The notes beneath the pieces were generated by a model. It was not told where the DNA came from. It did not search any database and was given only the letters and a program-made list of their open reading frames with translations. A stretch of 64,000 nt of DNA, taken from contig NZ_WFLK01000001.1 in assembly GCF_009208565.1 (NCBI RefSeq), forward strand, positions 248,001 to 312,000, given 5' to 3'. How positions within the stretch are numbered: position 1 is the stretch's first letter; each line of letters begins with the position of its first letter. The translations under genes and the position numbers were made by a program. Shown here one piece after another: positions 16,651 to 25,277 of the stretch. The DNA comes from Janthinobacterium aquaticum (GTDB taxonomy: Bacteria > Pseudomonadota > Gammaproteobacteria > Burkholderiales > Burkholderiaceae_D).

Positions 16651-17544
16651 TTACAGAAACTGCGGCGGTGGGCGCACTGGCGTCTTGGGCAGCCGGATAA
16701 ACTCGGTCTCGCCCGGCACCTGGCCCATGCGCTGCGCGCTCCAGTCGTCGGCCGCCTGCGCCAGGCGCTCCTTGCTCGACGAGACGAAGTTCCAGAAAAT
16801 ATGGCGCGGCCCATCCAGCGGCGCGCCGCCGATTACCACCAGCTGCGCGCGACCGTCGCCGGCCGTGACCACCGGCGCCGCGCCGGTATCGAGCAAGGCC
16901 ATGGTGTGCGGCGCCAGCGCCACGCCGTCGAGCAGCACCTCGCCGCTGACCGGGTAGACGGCCGCTTCGGCCGGCAGGCCCTCCAGCGACAGGCTGCGTC
17001 CGGCTTCGAGCACCACGTCCAGGTACAGCGTCGGCATGCAGGTGGCTACCGGCGAAGTCTGACCGTAGGCGCTGCCGATCAGTACCTTGACCACGGCGCC
17101 GTCGAGCGGCACCACGGGAATGTCGGCCTGCGGCGTATGCGTGAAAGCCGGCGCATCCTCCTCGTTGGCCTTGGGCAGCGCGGCCCACAGCTGCAGGCCA
17201 TGCGTGCGGTGCGGCTGGCCGGCCAGGTCGGCCGGCGTGCGCTCGGAATGGACGATGCCGCGCCCGGCCGTCATCAGGTTGATCGCACCGGGTTCGATGC
17301 GCTGGATTGAACCGATGCTGTCGCGGTGGTCGATCGCACCTTCGAACAGATAGGTCACGGTAGCCAGGCCGATATGCGGATGCGGGCGCACATCGTGGTT
17401 GGCGTCGGGCGCCACATCGATCGGGCCGAAATGGTCGAAGAAGATAAACGGGCCGACCGCCTGCTTGACGGCTGACGGCAACAAACGGCGCACCACGAAG
17501 CCGCCGCCCAGGTCCTTCTCGTGGCTTTTCAGGATCGCGCTCAT
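16651..17544 (-). CDS. Pirin family protein
   Basis: 297 residues, bicupin. The N-terminal cupin has the metal motif DVRPHPHIGLATVTYLFEG with HRDS and HSE following, and a pirin-typical GGAPLDGPRHIFWNFVSS near the C-terminus. Pirins bind iron and some act as quercetinases or co-regulators. ATG 17544 overlaps the OsmC stop (ATGA), so the two genes are co-translated, suggesting a shared redox or stress role. Confidence 0.9.
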   Translation of the reverse strand: MSAILKSHEKDLGGGFVVRRLLPSAVKQAVGPFIFFDHFGPIDVAPDANHDVRPHPHIGLATVTYLFEGAIDHRDSIGSIQRIEPGAINLMTAGRGIVHSERTPADLAGQPHRTHGLQLWAALPKANEEDAPAFTHTPQADIPVVPLDGAVVKVLIGSAYGQTSPVATCMPTLYLDVVLEAGRSLSLEGLPAEAAVYPVSGEVLLDGVALAPHTMALLDTGAAPVVTAGDGRAQLVVIGGAPLDGPRHIFWNFVSSSKERLAQAADDWSAQRMGQVPGETEFIRLPKTPVRPPPQFL

Positions 17545-17939
17545 GCCAGCACCGTCGTCACTTCGGTGGTCACGGCCGTCATCAGCTTGTGGATCGGGCA
17601 TTTGCCGGCCACCGCCAGCAATTCCTCGCGCTGCGCGTCCGACAGGTCGCCGGTCAGGTGCAGGCTGACGGCCAGGCGATAGACGCCCTTGCGCTCGTCG
17701 CTGGCGTCGCGCTCGGTGGTCACTTCGACGTTTTCCAGCGCAATATTCTTGTGTTTCGCATACCACAGCACCGTCAGCGCCTTGCAGGCCGACAGCGCCG
17801 CGTCGTACAGGTCGTGCGGCGAAGGGCCGGAATCGCCGCCGCCTTCGGCCACGCTGGCGTCGGCAGAGATGATATGGTCGCGCACGTGCACGATATGGCG
17901 CATGGGTTGCGACTGGTCGCGGATGGCTGTGATGGTCAT
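17541..17939 (-). CDS. OsmC/Ohr-family protein
   Basis: 132 residues, OsmC fold. The two redox Cys are seen in ALSACKALTVLWYAK and AGKCPIHKLM, spaced as in the family, and the dimer-forming segment GPSPHDLYDAALSACKA is present. Members reduce organic hydroperoxides; whether this one is an OsmC, Ohr or YhfA subtype is unclear. First gene of a two-gene unit with pirin. Confidence 0.88.
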   Translation of the reverse strand: MTITAIRDQSQPMRHIVHVRDHIISADASVAEGGGDSGPSPHDLYDAALSACKALTVLWYAKHKNIALENVEVTTERDASDERKGVYRLAVSLHLTGDLSDAQREELLAVAGKCPIHKLMTAVTTEVTTVLA

Positions 17940-18026
17940 GGCGTTCCTTGCTGCGTTAAGAAAGCCTCAATTTACACGCTTTGCCGGTTTTGCGCAGCCT
18001 GTCAAAGGAGAGGGCCGCCGGCAAAA

Positions 18027-20348
18027 TTACCCGACCTCGCGCGCCACGCGAAAGCCCACGATATCGTTCGACAGCACTGCCGAATAACCGTTGCGCAGCG
18101 CCGAGCGCAGGTAGCGCGGATGGTACAGCCAGGAGCCGCCGCGCAGGATGCGCCGGCTGCTGTCGGCGCCGTCCTCCCAGGCGCTGCCGTCAACGGGGGC
18201 GCCCTGGTAGTTGTCATGCACACTATCCTGTACCCACTCCCAGACATTGCCGTGCATGTCGTACAGACCCCAGGCGTTGGGCGCAAAAACGCCTTGCGCC
18301 GTGGTGCCGCCGCGATACTGTCCGCGCTCGCCGCCATTGTAGATATACAGGCCGTCGTAGTTGGCCTGCTCGGTGCTGATGGTCTCGCCGGTATGGAAGG
18401 CGGTGCGGCTGCCGGCGCGGCAGGCGTATTCCCATTCGGCTTCGCTGGGCAGCCGATAGCGCTGGCCGGTCTTTTCGCCGAGCCAGGCCAGGTACAGCTG
18501 CGCGTCGTTCCAGCTCACGCCGACTACCGGATGCAGGTCGGTCTGCACGAAGCCGGGTTTTTCCCAGTTGGTCTCGAGCCCGCCGTTCCAGCCGGTGGCG
18601 CGCACAAAAACGCGCCATTCGCCGACGCTGACCGGATGGCGCGCCAGCGCAAACGGCTGTGCGATGCCGACCCAGTGCTGCGGCATTTCACGCTCCAGCC
18701 AGCTTTTTTGCGCCCCGGCGCGCATCGCCGCCTTGTGCTCTTCCTCGTTTGAGCCCATCTGGAAACGGCCGCTGGGAATCAGCACCAGCTCGGGGCCCTG
18801 GCCGCTGCCATCGAGGAAATCGTCGCGCAGCAGGCCGTCGGCAGCGGGGATCGATGCTGGCGCTGTTACTGGTGCAGCACTGGCCTCAGGCGACGCCTCG
18901 GGCGACGGTTCGACCGGTGAAGCGGCGCGGCTGGCCTGCGCCTTCTCGGCAGCCTCCCTGCGCGCGCGCTCCTGCTCGGCGCGGTAAGCTGCTTCCGCCT
19001 TGGCCTGCACCGCCTTGCGCTGCAGTTCCTGGTGCGCCAGCAGCGCCGACGCGGCATCGGCTTCGCGGCGCGCGCGCAGCTGGCCGCGCAGCGCCTCCTT
19101 GCGCAGCTTGCGCGCCTCATCGGCTTCGCGCTGGCGCTGCGCTTCCTGCTCGCGGCGCACTTTGTCCAGCCGCTGCTTTTCCAGCGCCGCCGCATGCGCT
19201 TCGGCCTGGCGCCGCTGCGCCTGTTCTTCTTCGAGCTTGCGCGCCGCTTCCCTGGCCTGCTGCGCTTCAAGCGCCGCCTGCTGCTGGCGCTGCGCCTCGC
19301 GTGCGCGCTCCTGGCGCGCCTGCTCCAGCAACTCCTCGGCGGTTGGACCGGCGGCGCGTTCCAGGCTCTCCAGCAGCGCCTGCACCGACTGCGCACGCAG
19401 TTCGGGCGTCATCGAGAAACCGTTCTGCAGCACCTGCCACTGCGTGGCGTTAAGCGCCTGCGGCGCCGACGGCAAATGGCCGGCTTGGCGCACCTCGTCG
19501 AACGGCATGCGTCCTTCGAGCATCTGGTAGATCATGACCGACACCGCATACACGTCGAGGCGCGGGCTGGGCTGGCGCTGGTAGGCGCCTGCTTCCGGCG
19601 CGCGATAGCCGTCGGTGCCGGCGTTGGGCGTTTCCAGGCCGATGCTGCTGCCGGCGTTGCGCACGCGCGAGGCGATGCCGTAGTCGAGCAGCTTGACTTC
19701 GCCGCCAGCGGTCAGGAACACATTGCCCGGCTTGATGTCGCGGTGTACCAGCTTGTGCTTTTCCCACGCATACGACAGCGCTTCGGCCACCGGCGCCAGC
19801 AGCTGCTGCACTGCCGGCAGCGTCAGCCTGCCCTCGCGCGCCAGGTAATGTTCGAGATCCTCGCCGTCCAGGCATTCCATGATGATGAAGTAGCTGGCGG
19901 TGGCCGGGTCCTGCGCCCACTCGTAGACGCGCACGATATGCTCGTGCGCCAGCTTGCGCGCCTGGGTCGCTTCCTCGATCAGCAGGCGGGCGTGGGTCGG
20001 GCTTTGCGTCAACTGCGGCGGCAGGATCTTGAGCGCCACCATTTCGCTGCTGCCCAGTTCGGCATGCGTGGCCAGGTCGGTGGCCTGCCATACCTGGCCC
20101 ATGCCGCCGGTGCCGATCAGCCGTTCGAGCCGGTAACGGCGGTTTTGCGGGCCGATTTCCTGGCCCGCCATCAATCCCAGTTCGGTGCCCTGGCGCACCG
20201 GCAGCGGCGCCGGCGCCGAAGCACCGGGGGGCGCATATTCGGCATCGAGGATGGCGTTCTTGCGGTGTTCGAATTCCTGTTCGCTGAGCAGCCCGTCGTC
20301 ATGCAGGGCGCGCAGTTCGCGCAGTTTGTCTCGTGCTTTTTGCATCAT
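18027..20348 (-). CDS. Ser/Thr protein kinase fused to FGE-sulfatase/lectin-like domain
   Basis: 773 residues. Order: a SHOCT-like helix-turn motif (LRELRALHDDGLLSEQEFEH, 10-29); a Hanks-type kinase with GTGGMG 79-84, VALK with Lys107, HRDIKPGN 202-209 (catalytic Asp204) and DYG 222-224 in place of DFG; a charged Ala/Glu/Arg coiled coil (about 340-490); and a C-terminal FGE-sulfatase domain (about 520-773: VLIPSGRFQMGSNE, RLPSEAEWEYACRAG, GLYDMHGNVWEWVQD, RILRGGSW). The formylglycine-generating Cys pair is not obvious, so a binding role is more likely than oxidase activity. No transmembrane helix. It lies 17 bases downstream of the zinc-ribbon protein, in one operon. Confidence 0.88.
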   Translation of the reverse strand: MMQKARDKLRELRALHDDGLLSEQEFEHRKNAILDAEYAPPGASAPAPLPVRQGTELGLMAGQEIGPQNRRYRLERLIGTGGMGQVWQATDLATHAELGSSEMVALKILPPQLTQSPTHARLLIEEATQARKLAHEHIVRVYEWAQDPATASYFIIMECLDGEDLEHYLAREGRLTLPAVQQLLAPVAEALSYAWEKHKLVHRDIKPGNVFLTAGGEVKLLDYGIASRVRNAGSSIGLETPNAGTDGYRAPEAGAYQRQPSPRLDVYAVSVMIYQMLEGRMPFDEVRQAGHLPSAPQALNATQWQVLQNGFSMTPELRAQSVQALLESLERAAGPTAEELLEQARQERAREAQRQQQAALEAQQAREAARKLEEEQAQRRQAEAHAAALEKQRLDKVRREQEAQRQREADEARKLRKEALRGQLRARREADAASALLAHQELQRKAVQAKAEAAYRAEQERARREAAEKAQASRAASPVEPSPEASPEASAAPVTAPASIPAADGLLRDDFLDGSGQGPELVLIPSGRFQMGSNEEEHKAAMRAGAQKSWLEREMPQHWVGIAQPFALARHPVSVGEWRVFVRATGWNGGLETNWEKPGFVQTDLHPVVGVSWNDAQLYLAWLGEKTGQRYRLPSEAEWEYACRAGSRTAFHTGETISTEQANYDGLYIYNGGERGQYRGGTTAQGVFAPNAWGLYDMHGNVWEWVQDSVHDNYQGAPVDGSAWEDGADSSRRILRGGSWLYHPRYLRSALRNGYSAVLSNDIVGFRVAREVG

Positions 20349-20365
20349 CTAAAGTGAAGCTTCCA

Positions 20366-22666
20366 TCAAGGCTGCAGCGCCACACCGCAGGCGGCGCAAA
20401 ATTTGTCTTCCGGATGGCCGATGCGCAGCAGGTGGCCATTGGCGCAGCGGCCGGCCATGGCGCCGGCAGCCTGGCCGGGCAGCACCGCCTGCGCCACCGC
20501 CACGCCCAGCTGCGCCTGGGCCGCCAGCGCCTGGCCGTGCGCCGTATTGTGCAGATTGATCAGTTCGAGCTGGGCGCGCCGTTCGCGCTCGGCCTGTTCC
20601 TGCAGATAGGCGCGCTCCTGGCTGGCGCCCTCTTGCGCCATGCGCATGGCGTCCAGCGGGGCCACGCTGTTTTCCGCAGCCGCCAGCGCCGCCAGCGCAT
20701 GGATCTGTTCGGCGCTCATGCCGGCCTGCAGCTGGGTTTTCAGCACCTGCGCCAGCACGGCCGCATTGGGGCCGGCCGCCAGCGCTACCTTGCCGGTATC
20801 GCTGAGGGTGCCGACTTTTTCGACCCGGTCGATCTCGATGCGCGCCAGTTCGGCCGCATGCGCCTGCTGCGCCACCAGCGACTCATAGTCGCTCTTCCAG
20901 CGCGCATGGTCGTGCTCGCGCTGCTGCCCCATCGCCAGCAGCTCGCGCTGCCACTGCGCCTCCTGCTCAAGCTGGCGCAGTTGCTGGCGCTGCTCTTCGA
21001 TCTGCAGCGCATCGAGCTGCGCCAGGTGCGCTTGCTGCTGCAGCTGGCGCGCGTGCACGCCATCGGCCTCGATGGTGCGCATCAGCTTTTCCTGCTGGGC
21101 GACGGCGTCCTCGCGCGCGCCGGCGCGGCGCAGCGCCGCCACTTTTTCCGCCACGTCGGCCGCCTGCACCTGCGCCGCCTCGTCCTTGTGCGCCTCGGCA
21201 CGCAGCAGTTCGCGCTGGCGCGCCAGCTGCATCTGGTCTTCCCACTCCTGCAGCCGCTGCGCTTCGCGCTGGCGCGCCGCGTTGGCCAGCGCCAGCCCCT
21301 GCCAGGCGGCCTTGTGTTGCTCGGCTTCGAGCTCCGCTTCGCGCCGGGCCGCCGCCATTTCGCTCTGGCGCAGCCGCGCCAGTTGCGTGCGGCGCTGCGT
21401 TTCATCGTCGATCAGCAGCGCGCTTTCCATCTGCTGGCTGATCGACTGCAGGTGTACCTGGTGCGTAAAGCGCTGCTGCGCCAGCTGCAGCTGTTCGCGC
21501 CCATTCAATTGCGACAGTTCGAGTTCGCTGCGCATCCTGATCGCCGCCATCGCCTGCAAATGCGCCCAGCCAGCCGCCTCATCGGCCTGCGCCGCGCCCT
21601 TCCTGGCCAGTTCCTGCTCCAGCTCGGCCACCGCCAGCGCCGCGCCATGGTCGAGCGCCTGGCGGCGCGATTTCGCTTCCAGGATGCGGCCATACAGGTC
21701 GATCTGGCGTCCGCGCAGCGCCTGCCGGCGCTCGGCTTCCTGGTGCGAAAGCTCGGCCTGGCCCGCACGCGCTTCCTGCTCCAGCTCGCTGCGCCGCAGC
21801 GCATGGCGCACCGCCATTTCCTCGCGTGCGATGCGCTGCCATTGCTGTTCGTCGTAGTGCGCGTTGTCCTGCCCCGCCTCGCCATCGGGCGGCAAGCCCC
21901 CCAACCACAGCGTGCCGATGGGCGCGTCGCTGCCCTCTCCGGCCGCAGCTTTCTGATGGCGCAGCGCCGTCGTCTGCACGCGTGCTGCTGCCAGTCCCGA
22001 CGGCGCCAGGCGCTGCGTCAGCGCCGTTTGCAGCCGCTCGTCGAACTGCGGCCGCAGGTCGGCATCGGCCTGCATCTCGCGCAGCGCGCGCGAACCGATG
22101 AATTCCAGCGCAATCTGGCGCACCGAAGGCAGCAGCAAGGCGTGCAGATGGGCCAGCGTCACGGCGCCGGGGGCGCGCATGAACTGGCGCGCGAACGCTT
22201 CGGGCTGGCCCAGCGCGATATCGATCTGCACGCTGGCTGCCACCGCCAGCTGCTCGGTGCTGGCCAGGTCCAGCTCGAACGCCAGCGCCAGCGCATCGGC
22301 GCGCGCCAGCAGCACTTCGGCCGGGCGCGCCGGCATCAATTGCGGCAGGCGCGCAAAAAAGCTGGCCGAATCGTAGTCTGCCGGCGGCACCGGCGTAATA
22401 GCGTCGCCCTGCACGATCCAGGCGCGCGTGCCGGCCGGCACCTGCAGGCGCCGGCCGGGCGCGCCGAACAGCGAGGACAGTTCGCGCACGCCGAAAAACA
22501 GCGCCAGCTGGTCGTCGGCCAGGCGCCACTCGTTGGCGTGCAGCACCGCATCGTTGCCGGGCGCGCCCAGCGACAGGCCGCACTCGGCGCAGTAAGCGGC
22601 AGCGGCAGCATTCTTGTGTTCGCAACGGGGGCAACGGGCGCCGCCAAAACCAAACAATTGGAACAT
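20366..22666 (-). CDS. Zinc-ribbon / SPFH-like / coiled-coil protein
   Basis: 766 residues. N-terminal zinc ribbon with C12, C15, C26, C29 (CPRC, CAEC); a region of about 60-250 reminiscent of band-7/SPFH proteins; a very long Gln/Ala/Glu/Arg coiled coil (about 270-640); a hydrophobic Ala/Gly-rich patch (about 690-730); and a second ribbon at the extreme C-terminus (RCANGHLLRIG, FCAACG). ATG 22666 has AGGAG about six bases upstream. It heads the operon with the Ser/Thr kinase and could be a scaffold or substrate. The SPFH assignment is tentative; the ribbons and coiled coil are plain. Confidence 0.75.
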   Translation of the reverse strand: MFQLFGFGGARCPRCEHKNAAAAAYCAECGLSLGAPGNDAVLHANEWRLADDQLALFFGVRELSSLFGAPGRRLQVPAGTRAWIVQGDAITPVPPADYDSASFFARLPQLMPARPAEVLLARADALALAFELDLASTEQLAVAASVQIDIALGQPEAFARQFMRAPGAVTLAHLHALLLPSVRQIALEFIGSRALREMQADADLRPQFDERLQTALTQRLAPSGLAAARVQTTALRHQKAAAGEGSDAPIGTLWLGGLPPDGEAGQDNAHYDEQQWQRIAREEMAVRHALRRSELEQEARAGQAELSHQEAERRQALRGRQIDLYGRILEAKSRRQALDHGAALAVAELEQELARKGAAQADEAAGWAHLQAMAAIRMRSELELSQLNGREQLQLAQQRFTHQVHLQSISQQMESALLIDDETQRRTQLARLRQSEMAAARREAELEAEQHKAAWQGLALANAARQREAQRLQEWEDQMQLARQRELLRAEAHKDEAAQVQAADVAEKVAALRRAGAREDAVAQQEKLMRTIEADGVHARQLQQQAHLAQLDALQIEEQRQQLRQLEQEAQWQRELLAMGQQREHDHARWKSDYESLVAQQAHAAELARIEIDRVEKVGTLSDTGKVALAAGPNAAVLAQVLKTQLQAGMSAEQIHALAALAAAENSVAPLDAMRMAQEGASQERAYLQEQAERERRAQLELINLHNTAHGQALAAQAQLGVAVAQAVLPGQAAGAMAGRCANGHLLRIGHPEDKFCAACGVALQP

Positions 22667-23009
22667 GTAAGACTCCTGATGATGTAGAGATGCCCGGCGC
22701 GCCTGAGCTCTGCCGCTTGGCGCCAGGCGCCTGCCCTGCCGATTCTAGCAGGCCGGGCACGACCGATCACGCCAGCATGGCCTGAAGATAAAGAATGCCA
22801 TGAAGCAACTGCACTCATAAGCCCGGATACAGGGCTAATTGTCCCTCAATTCCTGCGGTGGCGACGCCAGAAACGCAGCGAGCGCCTTCCAGCGCCGCAT
22901 TTTGACGCTTTATCCTGCAAAAAGCGCAACTGGTCGCAAGCGCGTGGAACACGCCGGCCGGCTGACCTACAGTACATACATCGCCAACCCGCCACTGAAA
23001 GGAAACATC
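22667..23009. other. Intergenic region between divergent genes
   Basis: Separates the zinc-ribbon gene (minus) and the small exported protein gene (plus). It holds the ribosome sites of both, but no clear hexamer pair, repeat or RNA structure is seen. Confidence 0.5.
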
Positions 23010-23240
23010 ATGAAAGCGCTGAAAAACTTCGAAGCCATGTTTGTCGTCGCCGTTGCCCTGGCCTGCTCGGCCAGCTATGTCAGTGTCGTGCAGCCGCAAG
23101 CCGGCGAGACCGCCAGCGCCGCGCAAACGATGCATGTGGTGACCGTCAGCGCCAAGCGCATGACGGCGCAGGAAAAGCAGCTGTCGCTGCTCGAAGAGCG
23201 CCAGCAGCTGTCGCGCAACGTCACTGCCAGCACGCTGTAA
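23010..23240 (+). CDS. Small exported or membrane-anchored protein, unknown function
   Basis: 76 residues. ATG 23010 has AAAGGA about six bases upstream. A single hydrophobic segment ([18 protein letters not shown]) serves as signal or anchor, followed by a short polar tail with [16 protein letters not shown] and a Gln/Leu-rich helix. No known motif. Codon use matches its neighbours, and the good ribosome site argues for a real gene. Confidence 0.65.
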   Translation: MKALKNFEAMFVVAVALACSASYVSVVQPQAGETASAAQTMHVVTVSAKRMTAQEKQLSLLEERQQLSRNVTASTL

Positions 23241-23283
23241 TTGTTACCGCCGCAGATACACGGCAGCATGGTTTTGTGTCAAA

Positions 23284-23337
23284 TGTAATAAGTTAATTCA
23301 AATCCGAAAACACGTATCGCAAGTGGCTATAGTTCAC
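23284..23337 (+). promoter_or_regulatory. Bipartite promoter of the YXWGXW gene
   Basis: TGTAATAAGTT at 23284 and GCTATAGTTCAC at 23326, start-to-start distance 42, identical to the arrangement before the gene at 11912. TATAGT (23328-23333) is the likely -10. Confidence 0.6.
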
Positions 23338-23364
23338 CTCACATTATCACCGAGGGAGCCAACC

Positions 23365-24063
23365 ATGAAACCGATCACCATCTATGCAGCAGCCATGCTG
23401 GCCATCAGTACCGCAGCGTTTGCGCCGGTCGAGGCGATGGCCCAAGGGTCCAGTGTCAGCATCGTTATCAGCAGCGCTCCGCCAGCGCCGCGCTTTGAAA
23501 GCGTGCCGGCACCGCGCAGCGGCTATGTCTGGGCGCCCGGCTACTGGAACTGGAACGGCCAGCGCCACGTGTGGAATGAAGGCCAGTGGTTACGCGAGCG
23601 TAGCGGCAACCAGTACCGCCGCGCCGAATGGGTGCAGGAAAACAATCGCTGGCGCCTGAACCAGGGCGGCTGGGTCGCCGTCTCGCAGCCGGTGCGCTAT
23701 GAAGAAATCCGCATCGCCCCGCCGCCGCCGCGCCGTGAAGCGATTCCGCGTCCGCGCCCCGGTTATGTGTGGGCGCCCGGACACTGGGAATGGCGCACCC
23801 GCAGCTACGCCTGGACGCCGGGCGTGTGGATCGCCGAACGCCCCGGCTATGTGTATGCGCCGCCAAGCTGGAGCCAGCGCAACGGCCACTGGCAGATGGA
23901 CCAGGGCCGCTGGAACGCGCGCGGTCCGAACGGCGACCGTGACCGCGACGGCATCCCGAACCGCCAGGATCGCCATGATGACCGCTATGACCGCCATGAC
24001 CGCGATCACGACGGCGTGCCGAACCGCGACGACCGCCGCCCCAACGATCCGCGGCGCAGTTAA
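23365..24063 (+). CDS. YXWGXW-repeat envelope protein with Asp/Arg-rich tail
   Basis: 232 residues. Signal peptide [20 protein letters not shown] with an AMA cleavage site. Two repeats of the form PRxGYVWAPGxWxW and related WN/WxxRG segments (about 50-195), the pattern of BcpO/YXWGXW proteins of betaproteobacterial envelopes. The tail has two DxDxDGxPNRxD units resembling thrombospondin type 3 calcium repeats, separated by an Asp/Arg/His/Tyr run. GAGGGAG lies upstream of ATG 23365. Shares its promoter pattern with the glycine-zipper gene. Function unknown. Confidence 0.8.
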   Translation: MKPITIYAAAMLAISTAAFAPVEAMAQGSSVSIVISSAPPAPRFESVPAPRSGYVWAPGYWNWNGQRHVWNEGQWLRERSGNQYRRAEWVQENNRWRLNQGGWVAVSQPVRYEEIRIAPPPPRREAIPRPRPGYVWAPGHWEWRTRSYAWTPGVWIAERPGYVYAPPSWSQRNGHWQMDQGRWNARGPNGDRDRDGIPNRQDRHDDRYDRHDRDHDGVPNRDDRRPNDPRRS

Positions 24064-24079
24064 GCCGGCATGATTGCGC

Positions 24080-24104
24080 AAAGGCCACCTTCAAGGTGGC
24101 CTTT
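24080..24104 (+). terminator. Hairpin after the YXWGXW gene, probable terminator
   Basis: AAAGGCCACC-TTCAA-GGTGGCCTTT, a perfect 10-bp stem 17 bases after the stop codon. Only three T are at its foot, so it is a weak intrinsic terminator. Confidence 0.55.
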
Positions 24105-24208
24105 GTCATGTCACGGTAATATAAATTCTCTACAATCGCGCGACGATCAATACTGCATCATTTACTGTATCAATCACTGCGAATGACTGCGCGCGGAAAA
24201 CAAACACG

Positions 24209-25234
24209 ATGACGATGGAAACTGCCGGCTTTACCTATGGTTCGGATACTTCGGGCCTGGTCTGGGGCTTTTTATTTGGCCGCGAAGCCCAGCCGGTAGC
24301 ACTCGATTCGAGCGCAGCGCTGGCCTGGCTGGCGCAGGAGGCGCGCCCGCCGGGCCAGTTCCTGTGGCTGCACTTCAACCTGTCGCACGCGGCCAGCGAA
24401 AAATGGCTGCTGGCCCATACCAGCCTGGCCGACGAATTTTACGAAACGCTGCACCAGGGCTCGCGCTCGACGCGCATCGAGCATGTTGAAAACAGCCTGA
24501 TCGCCGTCGTCAACGATGTAGTGCACAATTTTTCGTTTGAAGCGTCCGACATTTCCACCATGTGGGCCAGTGTCACGCAAAGCCTGGTATTGACGGCGCG
24601 CCGCGCGCCGCTGCAGTCGATCGAGCGGCTGCGCCAGGCCGTCATCCGGAACCACGAACCGATCCGCTCCTCGGTCGAACTGCTGGTGCACCTGCTGCGC
24701 GACCAAGCCGATGTGCTGGTCAATATCGTGCGCGATGCGGTCGCCCGCGTCGACGATATCGAAGACAATCTGCTGGCCGGACGGCTGGTGCCCAAGCGCG
24801 AAGTGCTCGGTTCGATGCGGCGCGTGCTGGTGCGGCTGCAGCGCCTGCTGGCGCCGGAACCGGCGGCCCTGTTCCGGCTGCTGCAGCGTCCGCCCTCGTG
24901 GGTGTCGGAACACGACAGCCTGGACCTGCGCCAGTCGACCGAGGAGTTTTCAGTGGTGCTGAGCGACATGACCTCGCTGCAGGAGCGCATCAAGCTGCTG
25001 CAGGAGGAAATCGCGGCGCGTGTCAACGAGGAAAACGGCCGCAGCCTGTTCGTGCTGACCATCGTGACGGTGCTGGCGCTGCCGATCAATATCATTGCCG
25101 GCATGCTGGGCATGAACGTGGGCGGCATACCGCTGGCGCAGGACCCGGAAGGCTTCTGGATCATTGTCGCCGTGATCGTCACCTTTACGGTGGTAGCGGG
25201 CTGGGTGGTGGTGCGGATGCAGAAAAACAGCTGA
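24209..25234 (+). CDS. zntB: CorA-family zinc transporter ZntB-like
   Basis: 341 residues. A large cytoplasmic N-terminal domain with long helices (HVENSLIAVVNDVV, SVELLVHLLRDQADVLVNIV) is followed by two C-terminal membrane helices with the CorA signature: LFVLTIVTVLALPINIIAGM then GMNVGGIP (GMN motif), and WIIVAVIVTFTVVAGWVVV. GMN followed by VGGIP is the ZntB/CorA-like subgroup; whether it moves Zn or Mg cannot be decided from sequence. TACAAT at 24131-24136 could be its -10. Confidence 0.83.
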   Translation: MTMETAGFTYGSDTSGLVWGFLFGREAQPVALDSSAALAWLAQEARPPGQFLWLHFNLSHAASEKWLLAHTSLADEFYETLHQGSRSTRIEHVENSLIAVVNDVVHNFSFEASDISTMWASVTQSLVLTARRAPLQSIERLRQAVIRNHEPIRSSVELLVHLLRDQADVLVNIVRDAVARVDDIEDNLLAGRLVPKREVLGSMRRVLVRLQRLLAPEPAALFRLLQRPPSWVSEHDSLDLRQSTEEFSVVLSDMTSLQERIKLLQEEIAARVNEENGRSLFVLTIVTVLALPINIIAGMLGMNVGGIPLAQDPEGFWIIVAVIVTFTVVAGWVVVRMQKNS

Positions 25235-25236
25235 GA

Positions 25237-25260
25237 GCGTCTGCCACGCACGGCAGGCGC
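25237..25260. terminator. Hairpin between convergent zntB and rnk
   Basis: GCGTCTGCC-ACGCAC-GGCAGGCGC, a 9-bp stem with one G-T pair between two convergent genes. No T-run follows, so the terminator role is tentative. Confidence 0.35.
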
Positions 25261-25277
25261 CGTGCGCATGGCACACG

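Noticed and set aside
18027-19000. FGE/lectin-like domain considered as the target of a diversity-generating retroelement
   Set aside because: No reverse transcriptase or template repeat is present in the window.
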